In this document: positions 38,951 through 52,226 of the stretch, one piece after another
Layout: each line of letters starts with the position of its first letter
Position numbering within the stretch: the stretch's first letter is position 1
From: Erythrophleum ivorense
Lineage: Eukaryota; Streptophyta; Magnoliopsida; Fabales; Fabaceae
Direction: 5' to 3'
Length of the DNA: 64,000 bases
NCBI GenBank assembly: GCA_026724425.1
Contig: JAIUCV010000011.1
Coordinates: 4,857,501 to 4,921,500 of the forward strand
Made by a program: the position numbers and the translations under genes
Notes under the pieces: model-generated
Databases searched by the model: none
Told to the model about the DNA's origin: nothing
The model's input: the letters and a program-made list of their open reading frames with translations, nothing else

Positions 38951-40268
38951 TTTTTTAAAAAAATTGTCACTATTCTCTCATATTGATTTCTACTTTTTTT
39001 TTTCTAACTACAACGAAGTAGAAATAAAATGTAAGTTATATTCTTTTCATGTTCTCATTGATAGTATTTAGGGAATTTTCTACGCTGACATCTATTTTTA
39101 TTATTTTTATTATTTTCAAATTTTCTTTGTAAAAAAATATCTTTATATACATTATTGTAAAAAAGATTATTCTACAATTATTTTTTTGAGAATTTTTTTT
39201 TCGTTAACCGTATTGTGAATTGCCTTTTATAAGTTACGTGACTTGTGTCTATTTTTTTTTGGGCATAGGGATTTAATAACCTATTTTTATTGTTGGATGT
39301 ATTAAAGAAAAAAACCCGTAATACCTTAAGAGCAGAGGACAAAAATGTTAATCACCAAACTGAATCTATTATCTTTTATTTAAATTTTTCACTATTAAAA
39401 TATAGGATAATTTTTAAAAAGATATTTAAATTATGCAAGCTTTTTTTATTATAAAAACACGTACAGCTTTTTCTAAAATTAAAATATGATCCAAATATAT
39501 TCAATGATAGAGTTGGTTTATTTTATTAAAAATATAATTGATTAGAAGATATATTTCTGAAATTTCTTGTGTTAAAAATAATTGATTTAATTAAGTTTTA
39601 GATTTCATTAAATTTATTACAATGCTGATGCTTATTAATATATATTTAATATAAATGTTATTATTGATATTAAATATTATTAAGTATTATCTTTAAATTG
39701 GTTAATTTTAAAAATTATTTTATGAATATTTTTGTTTTTAATCACTATGTATTCTTTTATCAAATAATTTTATAATTTAAAAAAAATAGTTTGTATGGAT
39801 GAAATACATATTTAATAATTTTTATATTATTTAAATGATAGATATAAAAATAAATCATAACATATGTAATTGTAGCGCATTTTTTTATTTAAAGAAAAGA
39901 AAATAAGATTTCAAAAATAGAATAGAACGCTCGTAATTTGAGCTTATAAAGGTTTAAGGTTGGTTAATAACCCATATCTTGTAAGAATAGATAACATGTC
40001 ATTAAATCAATTTAAGTTTTATTTTTTTAATAAAAGTCTGAGAAATATTGTTTCAACAAAAAAAAAAAACTGCAAAAATAACAAGAGATCTATATGAGGA
40101 GGGTATACAAAATTTGGGGCCATAATCATTGTCATCAAGGAACAACAATTAGAGAGTTTTCATATTACGCGTCAAACATCCAATGATTCCGATGCCGAAC
40201 ACTTAAAACGCAGAACAACAAATGCCATTTTTAAGCTTTTCTACTGTATCCATTCTATGTTTAAAAAA

Positions 40269-40325
40269 ACATACACACACACGTACACACACACACGTGT
40301 ATATGTACACACACACACATATTTG
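40269..40325. repeat. Compound (CA)n/(AC)n microsatellite
   Basis: Alternating CA/AC runs broken by ACGT tetranucleotides and one TATGT interruption. Confidence 0.85.
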
Positions 40326-41079
40326 TCATCCTCGTTGTCTTCCCTTTGATATTTACTAACTTCACGTGCAAGGGAAAAAACGCACCTTCGTTATTTAATA
40401 CAAACACTTTCTTCTTCGCTCTTTTTCTTACTTCTGGTTACCATCCATCTGTGATGTATGAATGCACCAGCAATCACTGTCAGGGACATCAGGTTTCAAA
40501 GAGAGAATGAAAGGGCAAGGGACGATTTGACTTTCTTATTCGCTTCTCCCATCTGCAAGTTCTACTCAATCAATCTTTCTTTCATACCTTCATCTCATTT
40601 ATCTTATTTCGGTCTCTCCTTTTTTTCTTTTAGTCTTGTTATACCTTTTTTTTTTTTTTAAATCACAACATATCGAATATTAGGAGATATTAAAGTATTT
40701 ATATTTAGTCGGTTAGTATTTGAAGTACCTAGAAAACATAAGATGCCGTAGATTTTAAATGGTATCCTATTTCACTTTTAAAAAAAAGTTCCATATCTTT
40801 TTAGCTGTACTAATTATTATAAATTTTAATTTATTACTTCAACATTAAATATAATAGTCTTTTTTTTCTTCCTTACATTATTCATACTCCCATCTCGTCT
40901 TTGTTAGTCGAACCATCTTCAAGAAGCTAAATCTAAAAATCCTAAATATGACAATATTTTACGTTTTATTATTGTACACTGTCAGTTTGATCATTTCTTA
41001 GGTTTTTAAGTTGGATTTGAATCATTTTTTCTAATAAAAATTTTTTATTAAAAAAAAAGAGAGAAATGAACAAAATCCA

Positions 41080-41600
41080 TCGTTAACAGAGAGATATAAA
41101 AAAAATAGTGAATTATACATACTTCATTTGAATTTTGTTAAAATTATATGAATTTTCTTTTTATTTTTAAAGTATACATAAATTTTCTCTAAAATTAAAA
41201 TTAAATTACACAAATTTCACTTAAATTTGTCTAAAATATATAATTTTTTTCTTATTTTAAAAATATACACAAATCTCTCTTAAAATAAAGAATAAATTAT
41301 ATAAGCATCTCTGAATTTTCTTGAAATTATATAAATTTTTCTTTTACTTTTAGAAGAGATCTATACATATATATTGAAAATAAAAAAAATTATATAATTT
41401 CAACAAAATTTAACAAAAATCTATATAATTTATTTTTTGTTTTAAGATAGACTTGTGTATTTGTTAAAAATAGAAAGGAAATTTGTATAGTTTTAGTAAA
41501 ATTTAAGAGAAATTTTTGTATATTTTAAAAATAAAAAAAAAATCTTTATAATTTTAACAAAATTATTAAAAAAAATATGAATAATTTTTTCAAAAAAAAA
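41080..41600. repeat. AT-rich tandem and inverted repeat
   Basis: The left half repeats a unit of roughly 80-100 bp built on TTTTGTTAAAATTATATGAA then TTTTTATTTTTAAAGTATAC. The right half carries the reverse-complement theme (TATATAATTTCAACAAAATT; TATAATTTTAACAAAATTAT). A related copy is at 24.78-25.11 kb. Non-coding; class unknown. Confidence 0.6.
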
Positions 41601-42670
41601 ACTGGATGTACGAGTGGGTTTCATTAACCTCTTTCTTCTTTCTTCCTTTTTAGCTGGATTTTTTAAATCCGAGAAGATTTAAATTATAGTTGCCTTTCAA
41701 GCCGCTATCTACCTATCATACATGGCACCATCTGGGCATAGGCAAATTTGATCAGGAGACTAAACATACGGTATTTTTATATTATGTTTTGATATATGAA
41801 CCTACTGTATTTGATTTGGTGTAATCTCAAAGATTACTCGATAGCTTTTTGATAGCTCTCATATAAAGAATACTTAAATGAGCGAGCGAGTATTCGGCAG
41901 TTAGCATGATTTTTATTAATATCTTTTTTTTGTATTAAAAACTAAAATAAATATCATTTTGTATTTATAAAATATTAAAACTAGGTCGGCTCATTTTGAA
42001 GACTGAATTCATACACTTTCTGAAACATAACTCTTGGGACCAAATTATCAACTTCGGGTCGAATGACAAACGCGACTCTACCATAATCGGGAAAGCTAAA
42101 TCCAGAAATTGGAAAATACTTTGGGATATTTTGTTTTATTTTTTTTTAAGTTGCAATTTTTACATTCTAAAGAGATTAGCTCTCATAATGAAAAGACACA
42201 GTTCTTTAACATAGTAATATGAATTTAATTTTCTCAGAAAACACTCAGCATAGATAAAATTTGAAAATAGTCCTACAAAAAAATTATATATTTTCTCAAA
42301 GATGCTGAAAGGATAGAGTCTAAATCTTCTTTAAATTGAATTTTATTCATAACCACATAAATATACGAAAGGATACATATACTAAATTAATTAAAATTTT
42401 TTATCTAAGCCAAATTTAGGTAGAGAGAAATTAGAAAACTTGCATCATCCAAATCCTTTTTAATAGTCCAAATAAAAAAAAACTGGTTTTTAATATTTTT
42501 TAAAAACTATAAACTTTTTAATCTAAATTATCCAAAGAAAATTTAAACACTCTAAATCCTCTAAATATATTCTCTCTGTTCTTAATGAACTAATACTAAA
42601 TGGTCCCAATATTAGTATCCTCACTTTGAAGCTTTTGAAATGTGAGTTATGAATAAGGTCCGTACCGGAT

Positions 42671-42976
42671 ATGAAGCGACAACCTGAAGCTCCACCAAAC
42701 TCTGCTTTGAATCACTCTCGTAAATTTTCTCGCTCACTTTACTTCATCTCCCACCAATTTCTTTCTCATTCTGTCTTTCCCTCTACACTTCCTTATCCTT
42801 CTCTCTCTGAGACACGCCCCGTCATTGCTTGTTCAACGCTCCACAACACGCAACACACACTAATAAAAATTCAGTTAATGATGCTCACGTCCCACATTCT
42901 CCCTAACCTTTTCTTCAAATCAACTCCAACTTCAAATCTTTCTCTCTCTCTCAGTAAATTTCTCATTGATGAATAA
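42671..42976 (+). other. Upstream ORF in the RopGAP leader
   Basis: A 101-codon frame opening with ATG at 42671 and closing at 42976, upstream of and in a different frame from the RopGAP start at 43074. The region is pyrimidine-rich, like a plant 5' leader. Whether it is transcribed depends on the unknown transcription start. If so, it could lower main-ORF translation. The peptide resembles nothing I know. Confidence 0.35.
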
Positions 42977-43073
42977 ATCAACAAATCTTTCCCTTTCATT
43001 ATTGTTTATCTCGCAAACGTTTTTGGGGTTTCGTTTTTTATATTTTAAGAAAAGTCCCTTTTCATTGCCAGCC

Positions 43074-46000
43074 ATGACCGAGGTCCTCCATTCCCCTTCC
43101 CATTTTTCTTCCTCGTCAAGGAGAAGTACTCCCTCTTCTTCATTGTCTTGCATAGCACTTACCAGTGATGGCATTCTTTTTATCCAAGAAACGCAGACTC
43201 GCTCGTCTTCTGTAGCCGAGGAGGGTTGTTATACGGCGACGTATTCTGACACTGAGGAGCTGAAGGACAGGGATAACCACCGGACCGAACAGCTTTGTCT
43301 TTTGGCGCTTCTTGTGACGCTTTTTAGGAAATCCTTGACTGCTTGTACGAGGGACAGGAGGGAGCTTTGCGCGATGGAGATCGGATGGCCGACTAACGTG
43401 CGCCATGTTGCGCACGTCACATTTGATAGGTTCAATGGTTTCTTAGGTTTGCCTGACGAGTTCGAACCTGAAGTGCCCAGAAGGCCTCCCAGTGCTAGGT
43501 ACTTTGCCTGTCTTTTTTTTTTTAAATATATATATCTATATATAATATATTGTGTTGCGTGCTGATTTCATTTTTCCAAGCACTATGATTTTGTCTTGTC
43601 TTGTTTTTGTTTTCGCTTTTTTGTTTTGTTTTTTTTGTCAGCTTGATTTCTGGGTTGGGATAAGTACGTTGTATCTTGATAATTGGATCATGGAATTTAA
43701 ATTAATTTGAAAAATGATTTTATTCCCCATTTAATAATTGCTGGACCTATCTATTTATTTTAACAAGTCTCATTAGGCCTTCTGTGATTTATTTTCCCTT
43801 TATAGTAAAATTCAATTTTTCAAGTTACTGGGTGTGGTTTAATGACAAAAATTTTGGGTAGTTTGCGTAAGGTTTTAAATTCAAAAAGTTAACGTTTCTC
43901 TTCCATTTAATTCAATTGAAACTTATGCTCAATTGTCCTTCGTGATGGGTTAGCATGGTTGTTTCCCCTCTTTGGGTCCCTTAAGGACAAGAGGTCCTAT
44001 CCCTTTGGGCGAATTAAGATGGGGGAGAAAAAAAGAAGGAAAAAGCATCCATGTCTAATGGTTGAGTTTGAATTCTACTACAAATTCAGTAGCGTGCAGA
44101 GATTTATAATAGTAGAAGTTTGTTTATATTCTTGTAAGATTTTTACCTGCTTGATCTCGTTAATTTTATTCCTTCCTTATACGATCTCTAGCTTAACAAA
44201 TGCTGCTATGTTCACATAAACTGTGATAAGCAGGACTATGCTTTGGCCTATTTCCCCTCTCCTCCTCTTTTTCAAATCTTCTAGTGCTTTGCAGGCGCTT
44301 GAAGTCGACTATGCAAATTAACTTATAAGTCTATTTATTTCTGAATTTTAACTAGATTAGGATCCTTTCATAGATAGTCTGCTTTTGCCAATACAAGCAC
44401 TCCAATTTTCGTTGTATCTTATTTCTTTGAATTTTCACATGTAGTGCAACTGTTTTTGGAGTTTCAACGGAATCCATGCAGTTATCATTTGACTCCAGAG
44501 GGAACAGTGTGCCAACAATTCTGTTACTAATGCAAAGACGCCTGTATGCTGAAGGAGGGTTGCAGGTTTTAACGAATATCATTATCAGTTTCTCTCTTTC
44601 TTTTTCTCGAATTCTTCTCATAACGCATACTTTAACTCCTGGAAACACTTTGCATGAACAAGCCAAAAAGGACTGTCCTGCTCATGTATTATCCACTCTA
44701 GACTCTAGAGGGACTTACTCTCTGTTTAAGTTACTACTGTTTACCAATATGCTAATGCCAGGATGAATTGTTAAATTTACACATGCAGGCAGAGGGCATT
44801 TTCAGAATTAATGCTGAAAATAGTCAAGAGGAATATGTTAGGGACCAATTAAATAGGGGAGTGGTCCCAGAAGGCATTGATGTACATTGTTTAGCAGGAC
44901 TTATCAAGGTATAAAATTGCAAGATAAATTGCCTTTGGTTCCTCTCTGCTGGTGCATGTTTTTCATATATGATCGTATTGAAATAGATGTTCTGTCTCAC
45001 GACATTGCATTGGTGCATAATTTTGCTTTCAGAATTTATGATATTTAAGACTAGTTACCAAATAGAGAACCTAAAACTTTAGTTTTTTCATTACAGGTCT
45101 AATGAGTAATACAATTATGTAAACGGACTATCGAATTGGTTTAAAAGTACAATCATGTGTTCAGTGGAGAGTGCTTTTCTAATCTTGAGTTAAATTATGT
45201 GTTCATGATATTGATTTACCTCTACCTCTACCTCTACGTATATGTAAATTATTGCTAATAAATTTTGTTGTGCATTTAATGTATAAAGTATTAATTATGT
45301 AAATATCTTTGCGCTTTGACACGCTCATGAAAGGATACAATGTACGTGCGAAATCAGTTTCTGTAGCTGCTGCTTACAATTTGTTATTTGTTTGTGTGAT
45401 TCTGTTTTATACTCCTTTTGCACTTAATCTGATAATTTGGTTTGATATTCTTGTTCATTTCAAGGCTTGGTTTAGGGAATTGCCTGTGGGCGTTCTGGAT
45501 TCTTTATCACCTGAGCAGGTAATGCAATGCCAAACTGAAGAGGAGTGTGCTGAACTAGCTAGGAATCTACCTCCTACCGAAGCTGCCCTCTTGGACTGGG
45601 CAATCAATCTGATGGCTGACGTTGTCCATCAGGAACATCTGAATAAGATGAATGCACGCAACATTGCCATGGTTTTTGCACCAAACATGACTCAGGTAGG
45701 TTCCAATAAATTCTTAATTCTCAAGGAAATGTAAAGAAGAAATGGCATGGTATAGTCTCACTATATGAGTATATCTTGCAAATTCGATTGAAAGTTATAA
45801 TCTGGGGAAGTACTTTTATATAGTGGGTGTCTATGTGCTTACTCTCTCAATATGTTTAACTCTAGTGAAGTCCTTGCTGTTGTGTCATTTGATTGCCGAG
45901 AGTAAAGATGCCAATGTGATAGCCAATCTATATAAATTTGCACTTTGGATTCGAACTGATAAATTTGGTGCTGGGTGCAATATGTCAGTGACAGAATTCT

Positions 46001-46556
46001 GACTTTCTGATTGCAGATGGCTGACCCTTTGACTGCATTGATGTATGCAGTTCAAGTGATGAACTTCTTGAAGACACTTATATTAAGGACTCTGCGGGAA
46101 AGAAAGGATTCTGTGGTAGAATCTTCACCTGTTTTTTATTTAGAGCCTTCTGATGATAATAGTCACCATAGCCCTGTACAGTTCTGCCAACAAAATTCTG
46201 CTATGGAAAATGAAGAGGCTCAGGACTTCATAATTGAAAAAACTGTCTTAGAAAGTAACCTCGCCCCTGTCTCCCCCCAAGACATTAACTTAACTGGAGG
46301 AGAATCTGGCAGTCTGGTAGCCTCTTCTGAAAATCCAGTATGTGATGAGGGTTTGTATTGTGAGTATCCACCTAAAGGAAATGTTGGGAAGAGTAAGACT
46401 GGCCAATCAAGCAATTCAAATTCAAGAAAGGGACCTAAAAAATCCAGAGGCCAGCAACCCATCATCCAAGGAAGAATGCCTGTTGAGAAAAATAAGGGAA
46501 CTGGCAAATTGAGTCACATAAATTCAAGATCAGAGAGGTCAGAACCATGGCGGTGA
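43074..46556 (+). CDS. ROPGAP: CRIB-domain Rho/ROP GTPase-activating protein (RopGAP)
   Basis: Five exons: 43074-43498, 44445-44565, 44789-44908, 45465-45695, 46017-46556, giving 478 residues. It speeds GTP hydrolysis by plant ROP GTPases at the plasma membrane. A Ser-rich N-terminus (10-30) precedes the CRIB motif I-G-W-P-T-N-V-R-H-V-A-H-V-T-F-D (103-118). The RhoGAP domain follows: SVPTILLLMQRRLYAEGGLQ ends exon 2, the arginine finger is Arg188 in AEGIFRIN, and ARNIAMVFAPNMTQ ends exon 4. Exon 5 gives the last GAP helices and a polar Ser/Lys-rich tail. The CRIB-GAP order is specific to plants. The start MTEVL is the family's usual beginning. An in-frame ATG at 42969 would add a 35-residue hydrophobic extension. 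The exon 4 acceptor is TTTCAAG, less usual than CAG, but it restores the frame exactly. Confidence 0.94.
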
Positions 46557-49541
46557 AACAAGCACAGCTGTGCTGGAGTGTAAACTTATTTTATGAACAT
46601 CATGGCATTGTAAATTTGTTTGGCTTGTTAAGTGTTTATTGTATTGTCTCCTTTATTTCCTGGGCTCTATGAATACACTGACATTGTAATGAACCTCGTT
46701 TCCCGTGTGTTTACTTGTCTTCTCATATTTATTCCTGAATGATCATTCATCTGTAATTGTTGCACTATTCATAGTACTTATGGCTCCCTACACTCCCCAT
46801 TATATGTCTCCTGCCATATCCTACCTAAACTCGCAGGTAAAATTTTAAGCTCTGCCGTATAGAGAAAATGAAAAATAAGAAAGCGAGTGAAATGGAAATC
46901 TTTCAAAGTTGTTGCTTGGAAAAGGGTGAAAAGTGGGTGGAAAATCACTTTCAACTCACTTCATGCTGAGACAAAGTTCTGGCTCTGGAATGAAAGTGAG
47001 CTCCATTACACTTTCAACCATTTTACTTTTTAGTTACATCAAGCGAGTGTAAATTCATCTTCATTTTAAAACTCAATCATACACGCCCCTATATCAGTGC
47101 TTTTTTTTTTTTCAAATACCATAATTGTGTGATTGTGAAGACTGTAGAGTCAGGTCCACAAAATACAGACAAAATTGATGACTTTTCATGAGAGGTGGTA
47201 AACATCTTGAGGAAAGAAAACCACACGACAATGGAACATTTTTCAAAGCACTGCAAGCTACGTTGCTGCAAAATGCATCTATCAGTTTGTATTTGTATGC
47301 ATATCATGATAAGCCAGGGAAAACGAGTGCAGAAAACCAATCATTTTCCTAGAAAGGAGGGTGCAAGTATGAAGAATTGAAACCGAATATTCCTCGTGTT
47401 CTTTCCAGCAGTGATAATTACAGTAGGTAAAAGGCAGGCAGGCATAAGATCTTAGTTGGGGCTATTATGTTGCCTTCTTCTAGTCCAAAAACCAGCACAT
47501 GGAGGATAGAAGTTTATTTGGTAGCAAAAACGATAGTTTCATCTTTTGCATATATGATTTCCAAACTTAACCTGCATGAGAAGTGGGTTAGATACACCTA
47601 GAACAAACTAATTACCAACTACCCATAAATTATGGCTTCAAAGTGGGTTGAAGCATAGGTTCATTATAAGGACATCCTCTGTATGAGAGAGATAGTGCCA
47701 TCTGAACTAAGGGCAAGTGGTGCAATAATCCTGAACTTGCATGATTTAACTTCCGTCAATATAGCAAAAGCGTTGGTTCAAGTGACAATTCTCTTATACA
47801 CGAGTGTCGAGAAATTTGATGTCCCTAGATTCAATCTCTATCTTACTCTTTTTCTTACTTCCAACTCTAAGGCCCGTTGTCTCATTGATAACAAAAATTC
47901 TTAAGTCAGCCTGGTATATCAAAGATAAATAAATCAAGAATAATATATACTTTTTTCACATACATGAATCTCACTTTTAATGTCTACAATTAACTTTATT
48001 TATTTATCTTTCTAGACTTTTAATGTCTACAAGTAACTTTAAATTCTCGACTGTTAGATTATCTTAAGATTTATAATAAATAATATCTCAATATGAATCT
48101 TGAGGCACAATCCAACCGCCAGATAGCTCCAACTCTCTCTATTTGTCCAATCTTTTCATAGGCTAGGTGAATCACACCACGTGTCACACAACAATGCACT
48201 AAAGAAAGCCATGTTGCCTTTGATATTGAATGGTGTAACGCCACGTGGGCAGCTAATAAGTGGCTAAATTGAGTGATAATGTGAAGAGTGTTGGCTGTGT
48301 GTGCACAAATGGCGTTGCCTATCACATCGGCATACTCTGGACGCCACCATTAGAGTCCATGACACCACTAAAGAGTTTGTTCCAAATTTGTCTTTGACAT
48401 GCCAAGAAAGTTGTGGTCCTTCCCCTTTTTCCTACCCTCCAAATTTGTTGAAGTGTATCACCATCTGCACCGGCAAGCCTATGGTTATACCATTCTTCAC
48501 ATATCAAAGGACAAGTTTATGCATTCTAGTGTCTGCTGCAATTTGTATAACACCCAAAACTGGGCATTTGTTTCAGTAATACCAAGCCTACCATGACTGT
48601 TAAATAAAAATAAGAGGAAAAATCCTATTTTCGTCTTTGATAAATAAATAAATTTTTAATTTGGTCCTCAGAAAATTATTGTTTTTAATTTATTTCCTCA
48701 ATCATTAAAATGTTTATAATATTGCTTTTCCTTCGTATTTTTCATCCAAAATTTGTCACCAAACATAATAGTATATCGATTTGTATACTATTTGTCATCT
48801 ATTACATAAGTCAAATTTGCCACCCAATAACATTCAAGTCAATAGACTATAAGATTTGGCATGGGATGAAAGAGCAACATTGCAATCATTTTAATAATTG
48901 AATAATTAAATTGAAATAAATAATTTATGTAGGACCTAATTGAAAGTTTAATTTTTTATCAGGAACTAGGGTCTTCTTCTAAGAAAAATCATTATGTTGG
49001 ATGCCTCTTTAAAAAGGAAAAGTGTGTAAGGTATTTATTAAAAAATTTAAGCTATTAAGTGAAAATTTATAAAATAATTTTATTATTATCTTTAATATGT
49101 TTTCTTACACAAAGTAAAAAAAAAAAACCCATCGTACACAAAGTAGCGATCGTCAAACTCTATATTATTTTATCGTAAAAATTCTATTATTATATCATCC
49201 ACAATTTCAACCTAAAGACTCAAACTATTGAGTGAATATAATAAAACCCATTTTCTACATATAGTAAATTTAGACCAGGCTCAGCAACTATAACTAGCCA
49301 TTTGTATTCCACATTCCACGCCAACAGAAAAAGATTCCAAAGATCAGAGCTTGCTGCTTAATAGCATCTTCCTCTTTGCTTTTGCGGCTCATGCTACTCT
49401 CGTGCCTTTTTTTCTTTCTCCCCTTTTCTCTCTCAGCTCTCAACCACCAAAAGTTCAACTCCTTATTTCTTTTTTTCTCTTTGCCTTTCTGTGGAAAGCA
49501 TTGATCTGCCTATAGAAGAACACTGGATTGCTAATTTAGCC
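46557..49541. other. Intergenic region between RopGAP and FAF-like genes
   Basis: Begins with the RopGAP 3' UTR. No gene is supported. A foldback element lies at 48612-48985. Bases 48070-48600 have a faint open frame on the minus strand that I could not assign. The last 150 bases are a CT-rich leader of the FAF-like gene. Confidence 0.55.
48612..48985. mobile_element. Foldback MITE-like element
   Basis: The left arm has TTTTTAATTTGGTCCTCAG then TCAATCATTAAAATGTTTAT. The minus strand of the right arm has TTTCAATTAGGTCCTACAT then TCAATTATTAAAATGATTGC, in the same order over about 150 bp per arm. The loop is near 48790. Similar in style to the SEC23 intronic MITE but not the same sequence. The target duplication is unclear. 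Confidence 0.65.
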
Positions 49542-50285
49542 ATGGCAGCTTGTAGAAGTCTGCAACACATCTTCGAAAACCCATTGCCAGAAAATTCAAC
49601 TCTACTTGAATCCCTCTCACTTAGCCAAATCAAACCCATAAAACCCACAGAGCAAAGCTCTTTCACTGAGATATTTGGTGAACTCAATTTCAAAGAGAGT
49701 CCTGAATTATCCCCTCCTCCATCATCGTCTTCTTCCTCATCATCAATAGACTTAATCCCCCAGAAAGATATTCTAAGAACTCCAGAAACAAAAAACCACA
49801 CCAAAAGTCTCAGAAGTAGTGAAAGTCTGCAACTTTGCACTGAGGGACTCGGTTTTGAAAGCTCTGATGATGTGGAAGAATTGAAGAATGGAATGAATGA
49901 AAGTTGGGAGAAAGTGGGTCTGAAAAAGGAGATTCCTTTAGAAAATTCAAATAATGGCAGGAGGTCAAGGGTAAGTTTGGGAGAGACAGAGTACCCTCCT
50001 CCCATTTCATGCATAGGGAGGAATGGGAAGCCATGGGTTTGTTTCAAGTCTTACAGGAACAATGGGAGATTTGTGCTGAAAGAAATAAGGATACCCACCC
50101 AGGAATTTCTTCATGCTTATAGGGAAAATGGAAGGCTGACGCTCAACTTTGTTCAGCCTGATGATGATGAGTATCTACAAGAAGAGGATGAGGAGGAAGA
50201 AGATGATGATGATGATGAGGATAATGGAGAAAGTGGCGCTTGTGAAACAGATCAAGTAAATGAAGAAAAGGAGATTGATGTCTAA
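49542..50285 (+). CDS. FANTASTIC FOUR (FAF)-like protein
   Basis: A single exon of 247 residues from MAACRSLQ to EEKEIDV. FAF proteins are plant-specific; the Arabidopsis members limit shoot meristem size through the WUSCHEL-CLAVATA circuit. The FAF domain spans about 151-204: YPPPISCIGRNGKPWVCFKS, then GRFVLKEIRIPTQEFLHAYR, then GRLTLNFV. A poly-Ser run is at about 60-68, and an Asp/Glu-rich tail follows the domain (206-234). This order fits the family. The in-frame sequence before 49542 has no ATG, so the start is well set. I cannot say whether it is a true FAF or the FAF-like branch. The long open frame on the opposite strand is a shadow. Confidence 0.88.
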   Translation: MAACRSLQHIFENPLPENSTLLESLSLSQIKPIKPTEQSSFTEIFGELNFKESPELSPPPSSSSSSSSIDLIPQKDILRTPETKNHTKSLRSSESLQLCTEGLGFESSDDVEELKNGMNESWEKVGLKKEIPLENSNNGRRSRVSLGETEYPPPISCIGRNGKPWVCFKSYRNNGRFVLKEIRIPTQEFLHAYRENGRLTLNFVQPDDDEYLQEEDEEEEDDDDDEDNGESGACETDQVNEEKEIDV

Positions 50286-52226
50286 TTATCTAAGCATTTT
50301 CCTATAAGGTAGGAAAATTTAATGGGAAATATTGTATGCATGAGAAAGGTGCAAGGGCTATCTAATTCTGTTTCAATTCAAAGAGGAAACTGTGTTTGAT
50401 CTTGAATGTCCGCGATCTCATTATCAAAATAGTATCGTATCATTTGTGTACATAAATCTCAAAAGTAACTACTTCGAATCAAATCATAGAGCTTCAGATG
50501 GCGTGTGAGCTTTGTGATCGTTAAACTCACTGTACTGACACTCTGTCTACTTTAGGGGCAATAATTATATTTTATTAAATTTGTTTTTAAGAACTAGTAG
50601 TTGAATTTATATCGAGTCATGCCACCCTATTTGTTATATTACAGAAAATATGAAGGTTAAAAAGAAAGGAAAAGTGGGATAATTTAGAAATGAATGCGAT
50701 CTTGTAATCCCAGTGATGGCAATAAAATTACATGATCCGAGACCATGGTGATGTGGAATTACATGTGGTCCTATATCCTCAGGTTAAGACATTGAACTAA
50801 GAAGCCACGAAATTGGCAAACATTTACTCAAGTCTTCAACAAACTGACAGATGTTGAATGATTATTCTGCCATCAACAATGGTTGGCTTACTTGAATTGG
50901 TAGGGTTTAGTATGGGACAAGTCTAATTTTTTGAAGTACATATAAAAGCTTATTATAAATTTTTTCTTTAAGTACACACATGTGCCTGCACATATGTGTG
51001 TGTGTATATATATAACCCAACATTTCTATATTATTTAATATACTCACAACATAAATTTTAAAATTTTATATTTATCATATTTAAATAGTTTATGAATAAA
51101 TTTTTAATTGCATAAAAAAATTGCATAATCATTCACTTTTCATCCTTTACTGTTAATATTAAAATAAACATTTTATCACACAAAAAATTAAAACATATTT
51201 TTTTTACTATTATTTAAAAAAGGTATTCTTTTCACTCAAAGATGATATATATCTTGTGACAACCAATAACGAAGAGCTATAACTCCATTTGGAAGTAGAA
51301 ACTAGAAAAGGGGGAGAGAGACAAAGATCTCCCTCCCTTTTGGTGCTTCTTTGCACAGACGAAAAGTCATGAAATGAAATACAGAGCATATTCTTGGAAC
51401 AAATATGGCATCCTTTAATCCATAAATAAAGGATAAGAGATTTATGGAACATATTAAAGATTTTTCTATGAGAAAGGCCATGGGAATACAAGAAAGCTCT
51501 AGCTAGAGAATCTTTTTGCCCCTGTTCATTTTATCTATCTTTTCTGGGTATCTTCTTTATCAAATCTTTTAACTTTGTATATTAAAGATGGCAAGTGGAC
51601 AACAAAGTTTTCTCCATTAGCTATAGAAGACTGGTGCCCAATAATATAGAATATTTTTAAATAAAAAACTAAGTTCTTCTGATAAAATTGAAAATTTCTG
51701 CTTTTAAAAAAGGAGGAGAAAAGTAACCTCTAAAAAAAAATCTGGAAACGGCTTTTAATTTGGTGCTTTTATTTGGAGCTTAAATGTAATGACTTCTGTA
51801 AAAAGTACTAGTTTCTTGCCAAAAAAACATTGCTGGCTAAAATAAGATCTTATTCATACGGGCAACAAGAAGTTAATAAATCTTCATCTGCGGGCTCATG
51901 CTTCACACTATCTCAGCCATTTGACTAATCTTGTGTGAAATAAACATCAATCTACGACACCAGCAACAGGGATGAAACACAATGTGTGAGCAATGATACA
52001 AAGTGATTCAAATAAATCATATTAAGTTAAAGGTCTAACACAGAACATCCAAATACTTCACTGATTGACCTTCAAGTCCACATGTTTATTGAATTGCACT
52101 GGATTGATAGATAATATTATTTGTTCACCCCCATTATTGATGATGATACATGTTGTGAAAGCTGTTAAAGAATTAAAACATCCCATGTATAATTCTATAA
52201 CAGTTAGTGAGTAAAATATTTCCCCA
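50286..52226. other. Intergenic region between FAF-like and amidase genes
   Basis: Convergent 3' ends of the two flanking genes. Contains a short TATG/GT-rich run near 50990-51012 and AT-rich sequence. No gene or transposon is recognised. Confidence 0.6.

Larger units (their letters stand above)
34688..43073. other. Intergenic region between SEC23 and RopGAP
   Basis: SEC23 and the RopGAP gene are transcribed away from each other, so both promoters lie here. I see no intact gene. The stretch holds a compound repeat (35040-38950), a (CA)n-rich tract (40269-40325), an AT-rich inverted and tandem repeat (41080-41600) and the RopGAP 5' leader with an upstream ORF (42671-42976). A minus-strand open frame near 36490-36720 encodes a Trp- and Met-rich peptide I do not recognise. 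Confidence 0.6.

Noticed and set aside
42932..43435. Minus-strand open frames opposite RopGAP exon 1
   Set aside because: Shadows of the CRIB-encoding exon. The plus-strand frame has the conserved motifs and correct splice sites.
48071..48579. Minus-strand frame that might be a LINE reverse-transcriptase zinc-finger end
   Set aside because: I could not find the C/H spacing or RT motifs; the resemblance was too weak to report as a feature.
49463..50047. A 194-codon open frame on the minus strand across the FAF-like gene
   Set aside because: It is the antisense shadow of a real single-exon gene with a recognised domain. Its peptide has no family features.
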